Assembly: GCF_001042635.1 (NCBI RefSeq)
Contig: NZ_AP012331.1
Location: forward strand, 1,364,001 to 1,428,000
Source of the DNA: Bifidobacterium scardovii JCM 12489 = DSM 13734
GTDB lineage: Bacteria; Actinomycetota; Actinomycetes; Actinomycetales; Bifidobacteriaceae
Length of the DNA stretch: 64,000 bases
Direction: 5' to 3'
The first letter of the stretch is position 1. Every line of letters begins with the position of its first letter. This document shows positions 41,264 to 49,527 of this stretch, one piece after another. Both the position numbers and the translations under genes were made by a program. The notes beneath the pieces were generated by a model. The model worked only from the letters and a program-made list of their open reading frames with translations, had not been told where the DNA came from and did not search any database.

Positions 41264-42046
41264 ATGGCGGCCCGCTCGCCGTGGCCGTATCCCGTTTTGA
41301 AAACTGTTGCATGGGGGGGCGCGCTGGTGCCCGACGGCTGGGAGTACTGGAAATGGCTGCTGCTGGCCTTGTCATGCCTGCTGCTGATGACCGGGCAGGT
41401 CATCGACGTGGCCTCCGAGGTGTTCGAAGTGGATGCGGCCGGCGACGACGATGACATGCTCGTCAAGTACAGCGGATACGTCGCCGTGATCGCCAGCGTG
41501 GCCGGCACGCTGCTGGGGCAGGTCGCCGGATCGGCCCTGGCCAACGCCTCCACCATGGCCATGCTGCTCACCTCGTCGGTGCTGTCGTTCGCCTGCGCGC
41601 TGACGCGGTTCCGCACCCGCGAGTTCATGCCGGGATTCGGCGGCGACGATGCCGGCGGCAGCGGTGACGGAGCCGCCGATGAATCCGCTGCGGCCGATGC
41701 GGCGCATACGCCGCAACGCGCCACGGTCACCCGGTCGACCCGGATCAGGTTGCTCGCCGCCTCGTTGCTGCTCGCGCTGATCCCGTCGCTGTGGGCAAGC
41801 TATGCGTTGCTGGGCATCGGCTCCCGTTACGGCGGCGATGCGCTGACCGTGGTCTACGCGTTCGGCGGCGTCGGCGGCATCGTCGGATCGTTCGTCTACA
41901 TGCGGCTCTCCGCGAGACCTGGCATGCGCGCCGTGGCCGCCATCGGGGCGGCCGCCACGGCGCTCTCCCTCGCCGCCGCGGCCTTGGTGCTGTGCGCCGG
42001 ATTCGTCCCGTTGCTCAAGGCCATGCCCGGGCCGGTGCGGCACTGA
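41264..42046 (+). pseudogene. Truncated MFS-transporter-like ORF
   Basis: This 260-aa ORF has about six hydrophobic segments and a Gly/Asp/Ala-rich hydrophilic insert near residue 130. It looks like an internal part of a major facilitator protein: QVIDVASEVFEV is followed by helix pairs, but the N-terminal helices are missing and the C-terminus is short. The start has no convincing ribosome binding site and lies only 65 bases beyond the SGNH gene. It is probably a decaying or internally deleted transporter. A small membrane protein of unknown function is the alternative. Confidence 0.5.
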
Positions 42047-42103
42047 CATGGCGGGGAGTACACTGCACCTATCAATCGGAACATGCCCGGGAGGAGAGCG
42101 ATC

Positions 42104-42520
42104 ATGCTGGACCATCTGACATTGCGCGTGAGGGACATCGACCGCAGCGTCGCGTTCTACAAGAGGGCGCTCGCGCCGCTCGGTTATGTGGCCAAAGCCC
42201 ATCATGAGCCCACGCTCGGCTTCGGCGTGGACGACGGGACCCCGCATTCCGATTTCTACGTGTCGCCGGCCGCCGGGGCCGCAAGCGGAACCGACGGAGA
42301 TTCGCCGGCCTCGCCGGTCACGCACATCGCGTTCCTGGCCGGGAGCCGCCAGGCCGTGCACGAGTTCTACCGGGCCGCGCTCGCCGCCGGCGGCCGCGAC
42401 AACGGCGCCACCGGGCCGCGGCCGTATCATCCCGGCTATTACTCGGCGTTCGTGCTGGACCCGGACGGCAACAACATCGAGGCCGTTGTGGACTGGGCCC
42501 ACGAAGCTACGCCAGCGTGA
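42104..42520 (+). CDS. VOC superfamily (glyoxalase/bleomycin resistance-like) protein
   Basis: The protein has 138 aa. The ATG at 42104 follows GGAGGAG. The vicinal oxygen chelate pattern is clear: MLDHLTLRVRDIDRSVAFY at the start with metal-ligand His4, a second His in VTHIAFLAG, and the end block YYSAFVLDPDGNNIEAVVD with the ligand Glu. Members bind a divalent metal and act as lyases, dioxygenases or binding proteins; function cannot be narrowed. Its 3' end overlaps the convergent gene by 14 bases. Confidence 0.9.
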   Translation: MLDHLTLRVRDIDRSVAFYKRALAPLGYVAKAHHEPTLGFGVDDGTPHSDFYVSPAAGAASGTDGDSPASPVTHIAFLAGSRQAVHEFYRAALAAGGRDNGATGPRPYHPGYYSAFVLDPDGNNIEAVVDWAHEATPA

Positions 42521-43496
42521 CGGTGATGACCTGCTCGGCGGCTTCGCTGCCGGTCCACGCGCCGGATTTGCGGTTCCATTCCATGCCGTCCGCGCGCAGT
42601 GCGTCGATGCCGTACTGACGCGCCTGCGTGACCAGCCAGCCCGCCGTCTGCCAGCATAGGCGGGCGCGCGCGTCGGCTGACAGGCCGTCCGGCAGCGTGA
42701 GCGTCAGCGTCGTGCCGGATGCGGAGCCGCTGTCGCCGGCATCGCCGGAGCCATGCGCCTTGCCTTTGCCGTCGCCGGCTCCGCCGTCCGATTGCTCGTC
42801 CGACTGTCCGCCCGCAGGCGCGACGGCGACAGCGACATTCGGCAACGCGCCGCCGATGGCGCCGGTCAGGCCGTCCGCATCCGACGACGACGCCGGTTCC
42901 AACGCGCACGAGACCCCCGCCGGCAGCTCGCCGGTCAGGCCGGCGGCCCAGGCGTGCGCCATCGCGTCCCAGGTGGCGTACAGATCCGGATATCCCGAAC
43001 GCTGCACCTCCTGCGCGGCGTCCTCCACCGGAATCGTCTCCCAATCCGGCACCTGCAGCAGATGGTCGTAGAAGATATTCGTGGCGTAGGTCATGTCGGA
43101 CACCTGCTCCTCCGTGCCCCAGCCCTGGCTCGGCCGCTGCTGGAACAAGCCGAGCGAATCGCGGTCGCCGTAATCCAGATTGGTCAGCCGCGACTCCTGC
43201 ATGGCCGTGGCGATGGCCACCGTCGCCGCATGGTCCGGCAGCCCCCTCGTGACGGCGATGTTCGCGATCAGCGCCGCATTGCGCGCCTGGTCGGGCGCCA
43301 GCGTGCGCCGGATCCCGTCCGACACCACCGCGCAGTACGCATCGTCGGCCGTACGCGCGGTCTCGCGAGGGGCGAACAGCTGCGGCAGCAACGTCCAGCA
43401 CGCCACCAGCGCCGCGACGACGCACGCGATGATCGCCGCGACGACCACGCCGGCGCCATGGGAGCGGCGCCTGCCATACCGCGTTTGTCGGTCCAT
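42507..43496 (-). CDS. Secreted or membrane-anchored lysozyme-like protein
   Basis: The protein has 329 aa. The ATG at 43496 follows GGAGG. A basic N-terminus and one hydrophobic helix (GVVVAAIIACVVAALVACW, about residues 16-34) anchor or export it. The ectodomain contains AATVAIATAMQESRLTNLDY and SLGLFQQRPSQGWGT, which match the catalytic-Glu helix and following loop of lytic-transglycosylase/lysozyme-like folds in actinobacterial envelope proteins. A low-complexity Gly/Ser/Asp/Lys region (~230-270) and a C-terminal domain follow. Peptidoglycan cleavage is likely but not proven. It overlaps the VOC gene tail-to-tail. Confidence 0.75.
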   Translation of the reverse strand: MDRQTRYGRRRSHGAGVVVAAIIACVVAALVACWTLLPQLFAPRETARTADDAYCAVVSDGIRRTLAPDQARNAALIANIAVTRGLPDHAATVAIATAMQESRLTNLDYGDRDSLGLFQQRPSQGWGTEEQVSDMTYATNIFYDHLLQVPDWETIPVEDAAQEVQRSGYPDLYATWDAMAHAWAAGLTGELPAGVSCALEPASSSDADGLTGAIGGALPNVAVAVAPAGGQSDEQSDGGAGDGKGKAHGSGDAGDSGSASGTTLTLTLPDGLSADARARLCWQTAGWLVTQARQYGIDALRADGMEWNRKSGAWTGSEAAEQVITVTLA

Positions 43497-43752
43497 CGTG
43501 CCTCCGTCGTTCCGATGCCTCCGATGCCGGTTCCGCCGCCGGCCACCATCATGCCAGAGTGGCACACCCGACCGCACGGAGTCCATGCCATCGCGCGACT
43601 TTATGACAATTCTTCACGTCTCGCGCCGGGAGCGTCGTCGGTCGGAGCCGTTACGATCGGGAACTGTCCGGACCATGACGGCGTGGCCCGGCGCACTGCA
43701 CTGGCCGCGATCCCGCGCGATGATCGCGGGACGGCACGGGAGGGAGGCGGCG

Positions 43753-45000
43753 ATGGGCCGCGATGACGGACGCGCTTCCATGGGTTCGGGCCCCCGCCCG
43801 GCGGCGCTCGGGGACGCGCGATACGGGCGCACGATTGTCGCCTGCTTCAACGGATACGTGACGCAGGCGGTCATCAACAACTACACGCCGCTGCTGTTCG
43901 TCACCTTCGCCGCGACCTTCGGCATCGACCTGGCGCGGCTGTCGATGCTCATCACCGTCAACTTCGTCACGCAGCTGGCCGTCGACCTGCTGGCCGGCCG
44001 GTACGTGGACCGCATCGGGTACCGGCCGTGCATCATCGGGGCCCATGTGCTGGCCGCGGCCGGCCTGCTGGCCTTAGGGCTGCTGCCGCATCGCGTGGCC
44101 GATCCCTTCGCCGCGATCCTGGCCGCCGTGGTGCTGTACGCCTTCGGCAGCGGGCTGATCGAGGTGATGGTCTCGCCGATCGTCGAGGCCTGCCCGACGC
44201 GGCACAAGGCGAAGATGATGAGCCTGCTGCATTCGTTCTATTCGTGGGGCCAGCTGGTCACGGTGGCGGTCAGCACGGTGTTCCTCTGGGTGTTCGGCAT
44301 CGGGTCGTGGCCGGTGCTGGCCTGCCTGTGGGCGGTCGTGCCGCTGCTCGGCATCGCCCTGTTCGCCGGCGCCCCCATGCCGGCCATCGTGCCCGAGGGC
44401 GCCGAGCGGATCGGCGGCCGGCAGATGCTGCGCAAGCCGGTGTTCTGGGTGCTGTTCGTCATGATGCTGTGCGCCGGCGCCGCCGAGCAGGGCATGAGCC
44501 AGTGGGCGAGCGCCTTCGCGGAGTCCGCGCTCGGCGTGACCAAGGTGGTCGGCGATCTGGCCGGCCCGGCCGCGTTCGCGCTGATGATGGCCCTGTCGCG
44601 CACGGTCTACGGCATGTTCGGCCACCGCATCAACCTGCGCGCGTTCATCGCCGGCAGTTCCGCGCTGTGCGTGGCCACGTACCTGCTCGCCGCGTGCGCG
44701 CCCTCGCCGATGGCCGGGCTGGTCGGCTGCGCGATGACCGGGTTCGCGGTCGGCATCATGTGGCCCGGCACCTTCTCGCTGGCCGCCGAACGCATGCCCG
44801 GCGGCGGCACGCTCATGTTCGCGCTGTTCGCCGTCGCCGGCGACCTCGGCTGCGCCGGGGGAGGGACCATGGTCGGTCTGGTCTCCTCGGCCAACGGGGA
44901 CGACCTGCGGACCGGCATCCTCTCCGGCACGGTGTTCGCCGTGGTCATGCTGGCGTGCGTGCTGGTGCTGCGGCGTACGGGCGGCAAGGACCGCATATGA
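43753..45000 (+). CDS. Major facilitator superfamily transporter
   Basis: The protein has 415 aa. The ATG at 43753 follows GGGAGGCGG. Twelve membrane helices are predicted. The cytoplasmic loop between helices 2 and 3 reads GRYVDRIGYRP, the MFS motif A region. The sequence has the general layout of the FucP/sugar-transporter group, but no substrate-specific residues can be claimed. It is a single gene, divergent from the lysozyme-like gene and convergent with the xanthine permease, with a strong hairpin between. Confidence 0.88.
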   Translation: MGRDDGRASMGSGPRPAALGDARYGRTIVACFNGYVTQAVINNYTPLLFVTFAATFGIDLARLSMLITVNFVTQLAVDLLAGRYVDRIGYRPCIIGAHVLAAAGLLALGLLPHRVADPFAAILAAVVLYAFGSGLIEVMVSPIVEACPTRHKAKMMSLLHSFYSWGQLVTVAVSTVFLWVFGIGSWPVLACLWAVVPLLGIALFAGAPMPAIVPEGAERIGGRQMLRKPVFWVLFVMMLCAGAAEQGMSQWASAFAESALGVTKVVGDLAGPAAFALMMALSRTVYGMFGHRINLRAFIAGSSALCVATYLLAACAPSPMAGLVGCAMTGFAVGIMWPGTFSLAAERMPGGGTLMFALFAVAGDLGCAGGGTMVGLVSSANGDDLRTGILSGTVFAVVMLACVLVLRRTGGKDRI

Positions 45001-45003
45001 ACA

Positions 45004-45033
45004 AACGGCCCCCTCGGTGACGAGGGGGCCGTT
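45004..45033 (+). terminator. Bidirectional terminator-like hairpin
   Basis: The perfect 13-bp arms AACGGCCCCCTCG and CGAGGGGGCCGTT enclose a GTGA loop, starting four bases after the MFS stop and ending 20 bases before the xanthine permease stop on the other strand. Confidence 0.8.
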
Positions 45034-45052
45034 GCCGCAAGCGGGGGCTGGC

Positions 45053-46399
45053 CTACCGCTGGTCGGGCTTGGAAGCGAGGAAATGCTCCTCGCCGGGCAG
45101 CACGGCGTTGAGGATCACGGCCACGACGAAGGCGACGGCGATGCAGTTCGAGGCGAAGATCTGCTGGAACAGCGCCGGGAAGTGCGCGAAGATGTCGCTC
45201 ACCTGCGTGAAGCCGATGCCGATGGTCAGGCTCAGCGCGGCGATGGTGATGTTGCGCTGCGTGAAGCCGGCTTCGGCGATCATCTGGAAGCCGGAGAGGA
45301 TGATGTTGCCGAACATCATGATCGTGCAGCCGCCGAGCACGGCCTGCGGCAGCGAGTTGAAGATCTCGGCGATGGCCGGCACGAAGCTGGCGAGTACCAG
45401 GATCAGGCCGCCGGAGAGAATCACCTTGCGGTTGACGACCTTGGTCATGGCCACCAGGCCGATGTTCTGGGCGAAGCTTGTCAGCGGCAGGCAGCCGAAC
45501 AGGCCGGACACGGTGGAGATCAGGCCGTCGCCGGCGATCGCGCCCGCGGTCTCGCGCTCGGTGGGCTGGCGGTTCAGGCCGACCTTGGTGAGCGCGGCGG
45601 TGTCGCCCAGCACCTCGACCGAGGAGACGACGTAGAGCAGGCCGATCGAGATGATCGCGCCCCAGTCGAACTCCGGCTTGAACGGCATGAACTGCGGCAC
45701 GGAGACGATGGCGAGATCCCGGAACCCGGAGAAGTCGACCTTGCCCATGCCGATCGCCGCCACATAGCCGACCACCAGGCCGAACAGCACCGACAACTGC
45801 TTGGCGGTGCCCTTCATGAGCAGCTGGAACGCCAGGCAGGCCACCAGCGAGACGAGGCCCAGCGTCAGGTTCTGCCAGGAGCCGAAGTCCTCGGCGCCGC
45901 TGCCGCCGCCGAAGCTCGTGGCGCCGACGTTGAGCAGCGAGAAGCCGATCGAGGTGACGACGATGGCGGAGACGATCGGCGGTACGAACCGGCGCCAGTA
46001 CTTGGCGGTGAGGCCGAGCGCCAGCTCCAGCAGGCCGCCGACCATCACCGCGCCGACCACCGCGCCGTAGCCCTTGTCGGCGCAGATCGCCACCGCCGCA
46101 GCCACGTAGGTGAAGGAGATGCCGGTGACCATCGGCAGCCGCGAGCCGACCAGCCACGCGCCGTACAGCTGCAGGCAGGTGCCCAGGCCCGCCACCAGCA
46201 GGCCGGCCTGGATGATCGTGGCCGATTGGGCCGGCGTCATCTTCGCGGCCGAGGCGACGATGAAGATCGGCGCGAGATTCGCCACGAACATCGCCATGAC
46301 GTGCTGCAGGCCGAAGGGGATGCCCTTCCAGAAGGGCACCGGCGCGTCCAGCGACGACAGCGCCTCGAACGACACGGAATTCTTGTTCTTCTCTGACAT
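45053..46399 (-). CDS. NCS2-family xanthine/uracil permease
   Basis: The protein has 448 aa. The ATG at 46399 starts MSEKNKNSVSFEALSSLDA with GAGAGAAAG upstream. Twelve to fourteen hydrophobic segments are present. The NCS2 signature region is QNIGLVAMTKVVNRKVILSG and the earlier QHVMAMFVANLAPIF; GFSLLNVGATSFGGG lies between. It imports a purine base by proton symport; the neighbouring xpt points to xanthine. The two genes are on the same strand, 156 bases apart, with a family A repeat between them. Confidence 0.93.
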   Translation of the reverse strand: MSEKNKNSVSFEALSSLDAPVPFWKGIPFGLQHVMAMFVANLAPIFIVASAAKMTPAQSATIIQAGLLVAGLGTCLQLYGAWLVGSRLPMVTGISFTYVAAAVAICADKGYGAVVGAVMVGGLLELALGLTAKYWRRFVPPIVSAIVVTSIGFSLLNVGATSFGGGSGAEDFGSWQNLTLGLVSLVACLAFQLLMKGTAKQLSVLFGLVVGYVAAIGMGKVDFSGFRDLAIVSVPQFMPFKPEFDWGAIISIGLLYVVSSVEVLGDTAALTKVGLNRQPTERETAGAIAGDGLISTVSGLFGCLPLTSFAQNIGLVAMTKVVNRKVILSGGLILVLASFVPAIAEIFNSLPQAVLGGCTIMMFGNIILSGFQMIAEAGFTQRNITIAALSLTIGIGFTQVSDIFAHFPALFQQIFASNCIAVAFVVAVILNAVLPGEEHFLASKPDQR

Positions 46400-46424
46400 G
46401 GTGCTTTCTCTCTGATACGGGGAG

Positions 46425-46541
46425 GCTACCCTCAGTCTCACTGCGTTCGACGGCTACCCTCAGAGAGGGGAGCCGAGGACATGGACTGGATGGTTCCCCT
46501 CTCTGAGGGGAGCTGGCAGCCGAAGGCTGACTGAGGGGAGC
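46425..46541 (-). repeat. Family A interspersed palindromic repeat inside the xpt-permease operon
   Basis: Family A stems (CTCAGAGAGGGGAGCC, CTCCGCTG-type end, GACTGAGGGGAGC) span most of the gap between xpt and its permease. A stable mRNA structure at this place could reduce permease expression relative to xpt. Confidence 0.8.
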
Positions 46542-46555
46542 TCCGCTGCCGGACT

Positions 46556-47137
46556 TCAGTGCCTGAAGGTGATCTCGCCGGTCTTCGGGTCCATGGAATC
46601 GACGATGGCCAGCGAATCGACGTCGTAGCCGTCGGCGCGCAGCTGGTCGCCGCCGCCCTGGAAGCCCTTCTCCACCGCGATGCCGATGCCCTCGACGGTG
46701 GCGCCGGCATGGTCGCAGATGTCGATCAGGCCGCGCAGCGCCTTGCCGTTGGCCAGGAAGTCGTCGATGAGCAGCACGTGGTCCTCGGGGCCGAGATACC
46801 TGCGCGAGACGATCACCGGGAACTCGCGTTGCTTGGTGAAGGAGTACACCGTGGTGACGTACTGGTCGCCGTCGAGGTTGATCGACTGCGCCTTCTTGGC
46901 GAACACGACCGGCACGTTGCCGAAATGCCTGGCCGCCACGCACGCCATGCCGATGCCGGACGCCTCGATCGTGAGGATCTTGGTGATCGTGCGACCTGCG
47001 AAATGCCCGGCCCAGGCCGCGCCCATCGCGTCGTACAGCGCCACGTCGCACTGGTGGTTGAGGAAGGCGTCGACCTTGAGCACATTGCCCTCTTTGACGG
47101 TGCCTTCGCGGCGTATGCGATCTTCCAGTTCCTGCAT
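46556..47137 (-). CDS. xpt: Xanthine phosphoribosyltransferase
   Basis: The protein has 193 aa, the standard length. The ATG at 47137 starts [20 protein letters not shown], which matches the family N-terminus. The PRPP-binding motif is [18 protein letters not shown], and the substrate loop includes [14 protein letters not shown]. It converts xanthine and PRPP to XMP, which guaA then turns into GMP. It is followed by the xanthine permease. No guanine or PRPP riboswitch could be recognised in the 200 bases upstream. Confidence 0.96.
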   Translation of the reverse strand: MQELEDRIRREGTVKEGNVLKVDAFLNHQCDVALYDAMGAAWAGHFAGRTITKILTIEASGIGMACVAARHFGNVPVVFAKKAQSINLDGDQYVTTVYSFTKQREFPVIVSRRYLGPEDHVLLIDDFLANGKALRGLIDICDHAGATVEGIGIAVEKGFQGGGDQLRADGYDVDSLAIVDSMDPKTGEITFRH

Positions 47138-47335
47138 GATGCTCCTTCGTGCCGGTCCGCTGTATTGCGATCCATATGGGTGCCGGCCCGCGACCTCGTG
47201 GGCGCCGACCGGACGGTGATATTGGCGTAGCATACGCGGCGTCGGTGACGGACGCGGCGAGTCGGCGCTCGTGCGCGTCCCGGGACGGCGTGCCGTATCA
47301 TAAAGCCCGTGTACAGGACAGGTCAGCAATCGAGC

Positions 47336-49378
47336 ATGAAACGATACCCCCGTTACGACGGCATGGACGGCATCAAGGGCTTCGCCCTCATCGGCATCAT
47401 CTGGTATCACCTGTCGCAGCGCACGCTGCCGGGCGGTTTCATCGGCGTCGACGTGTTCTTCGTCGTGTCGGGGTTCCTGCTGACGACCAGCCTGCTGCGC
47501 GAGCGCGAACGGACCGGCCGGATAGCGGTCGGCCGCTTCTACGTGCGCCGTCTGGCCAGGCTGTGGCCCGGCATGGCGTTCATGATCGCCGCGGCCACGT
47601 CCCTAGGATTCCTCATCGACCACGACGCGCTCGTCGGCATGCCGGCCAAGAGCCTCGCCGCCGTGGTCTTCGGCTCGAACTGGTACGAGATCGCCTCCGG
47701 CGGCAGCTACTTCGCCATGACCTCGCCGCAGCTGCTGCGGCACCTGTGGTTCGTCGCGCTGCTGGCGCAGGCCATCGTGCTGCTGCCGCTGATCGTGGCG
47801 CTGCTCGGCCGCATCCGGGCGGCAGCGGCGCGCATCGGTGTGGCCGTGGCGTTGGCGGCGCTGTCCGCGGCCGGCATGTGGATACTGTACCGGCCCGGCG
47901 ACGATCCGACCCGCGTCTATTTCGGCACCGACACGCACTGCTTCGGGCTGCTGCTCGGCATGGCGCTCGCGTTTGCGGTGCACCGCCACGAGACGGCCGG
48001 CTCCCCGGCGTCGCAGCCGGTGCGGGCGGCGGCGCCATGGCTGTCGACGGCCGCCCTGATCGGCCTGATCCTGCTCATGCCGCGCATCGATCAGAACGAG
48101 TCGGCATTCCGCGGCGGGCTGGTCCTCGCCGCCGTGCTGACCGTGGCCCTGATCGCGGGCAGCATCGCCGAGGGATCCTGGATGCCCAGCCTGTTCCTGT
48201 GGCGCCCGCTCGCGTTGCTCGGCAAGTATTCGTACGGCATCTATCTGTGGCACTGGCCGCTCTATCTGCTGGTCCAGCTGCTGTTCCCGCAGCTGCGCGG
48301 CCGGTATGTCTGGGTGGTCTATCTGCTGACCCTGGCCCTGAGCGTGGCGATGGCGGCGCTGTCGTGGTGGATGGCCGAACGCCCGGTCTCCGCGCTGGTG
48401 TCGCGGACCCGGCTCCATCGCGCGTCCGACCAGCCGTCCGCCGGCGGCCATCCGCGCACGGTCTCGAGCGTCGGCAGCATCCCCGCGTCCGCTCCGGTGC
48501 CGGAGGGCCCGTTCGCGTCGCAGTCGATGCCGGCGTATCGGCCGGCCGGCCAAGCCATGCGGATGCCGGCCGCGGGGGCGCGCGCCTTCGCCGTGCCGGC
48601 GTGGCTGCGCGCGTTGGTCACCGTTCCGGTCGTCGTGCTGGCCGTCACCGGATTCGCGTTCGGCCTCATGGCCGCTCCGGCGAAATCCAGCGTGCAGGCC
48701 ATGCTCGAACGCAACCAGAGCGCGCTGGACGGCCAGCGCCAGCAGCGCACGGCCGACGCCGCCACCGCGGCCGAAGCCAAGAAGCGCGCCAAGGAGGAGG
48801 CCGAGCGCCGGGCCAAGGCCAAGGCCGAGGCCGAGCGGAACCTGACCGGCGACCAGATCACGGTGATCGGCGATTCGGTCACGGTCGGTGCCTCGCCGGC
48901 GCTGCAATCCCTGCTGCCGGGCATCGTCATCGACGCGCAGGTCTCGCGCGCGGTGACTACGGCCCCTGACATCGTCGCGCAGATGAAGGTGGAGGGCCAG
49001 CTGCGCCGGTACGTCGTCGTCTCCCTGAACACCAATTCGGCCGCCACCGTCGACGAATTTGGCCAGATCGCGGACGCCGCCGGCGACGGGCACATCCTGG
49101 TCATCGTCAACGGCTACGGCGACCGCAGCTGGATACCGGTCGCCAATCAGGCGGCCGCCGACTATGTGCGCGCGCACCCGACGACGTCGATGCTCGTCGA
49201 TTGGAGCACCGCGATCGGGGCGCATCCCGAAATGCTGTCCAGCGACGGCATCCACCCGGAGCCGGACGGCCAGAACCTGTACGCGGCGACGATCAAGGAC
49301 ACGATCACCTCGTGGATCGCGGCCCGGCCGCCGGTCGGCGACCAGCCCGACGACGCGGGCGACCACCGGAACGGGTGA
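47336..49378 (+). CDS. Acyltransferase-3/SGNH fusion protein (OatA-like)
   Basis: The protein has 680 aa from the ATG at 47336; a GTG at 47309 is an alternative. The N-terminal half (~1-365) is an acyltransferase-3 membrane domain of about ten helices. It has the motif [20 protein letters not shown], a [12 protein letters not shown] block and RRLARLWP. A linker with a charged Ala/Lys/Glu-rich coiled stretch (~475-510) leads to an extracytoplasmic SGNH domain with [14 protein letters not shown] and [10 protein letters not shown]. This layout is that of OatA-type peptidoglycan or polysaccharide O-acetyltransferases. The exact acceptor is unknown, but O-acetylation of cell-wall polymers is the expected role. 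Confidence 0.9.
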   Translation: MKRYPRYDGMDGIKGFALIGIIWYHLSQRTLPGGFIGVDVFFVVSGFLLTTSLLRERERTGRIAVGRFYVRRLARLWPGMAFMIAAATSLGFLIDHDALVGMPAKSLAAVVFGSNWYEIASGGSYFAMTSPQLLRHLWFVALLAQAIVLLPLIVALLGRIRAAAARIGVAVALAALSAAGMWILYRPGDDPTRVYFGTDTHCFGLLLGMALAFAVHRHETAGSPASQPVRAAAPWLSTAALIGLILLMPRIDQNESAFRGGLVLAAVLTVALIAGSIAEGSWMPSLFLWRPLALLGKYSYGIYLWHWPLYLLVQLLFPQLRGRYVWVVYLLTLALSVAMAALSWWMAERPVSALVSRTRLHRASDQPSAGGHPRTVSSVGSIPASAPVPEGPFASQSMPAYRPAGQAMRMPAAGARAFAVPAWLRALVTVPVVVLAVTGFAFGLMAAPAKSSVQAMLERNQSALDGQRQQRTADAATAAEAKKRAKEEAERRAKAKAEAERNLTGDQITVIGDSVTVGASPALQSLLPGIVIDAQVSRAVTTAPDIVAQMKVEGQLRRYVVVSLNTNSAATVDEFGQIADAAGDGHILVIVNGYGDRSWIPVANQAAADYVRAHPTTSMLVDWSTAIGAHPEMLSSDGIHPEPDGQNLYAATIKDTITSWIAARPPVGDQPDDAGDHRNG

Positions 49379-49527
49379 TCGCGCGGTCGGCGGCCCGGCT
49401 CGGTTGGCCGGGCGGCGCTGACCGAACGATGTGGTAGACATATATGGCGTCGAGCACGGCGTGGCGCGGGCAGTCCCCGCGGCGCGCGGCGACGGCGGGC
49501 GACATCGATACAGGCAAGGGGAGTAGC

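Noticed and set aside
46400-47335. Guanine or PRPP riboswitch for the xpt/permease operon
   Set aside because: No purine-aptamer core (TATA-x-GG, CC loops) could be found upstream of xpt on the minus strand.
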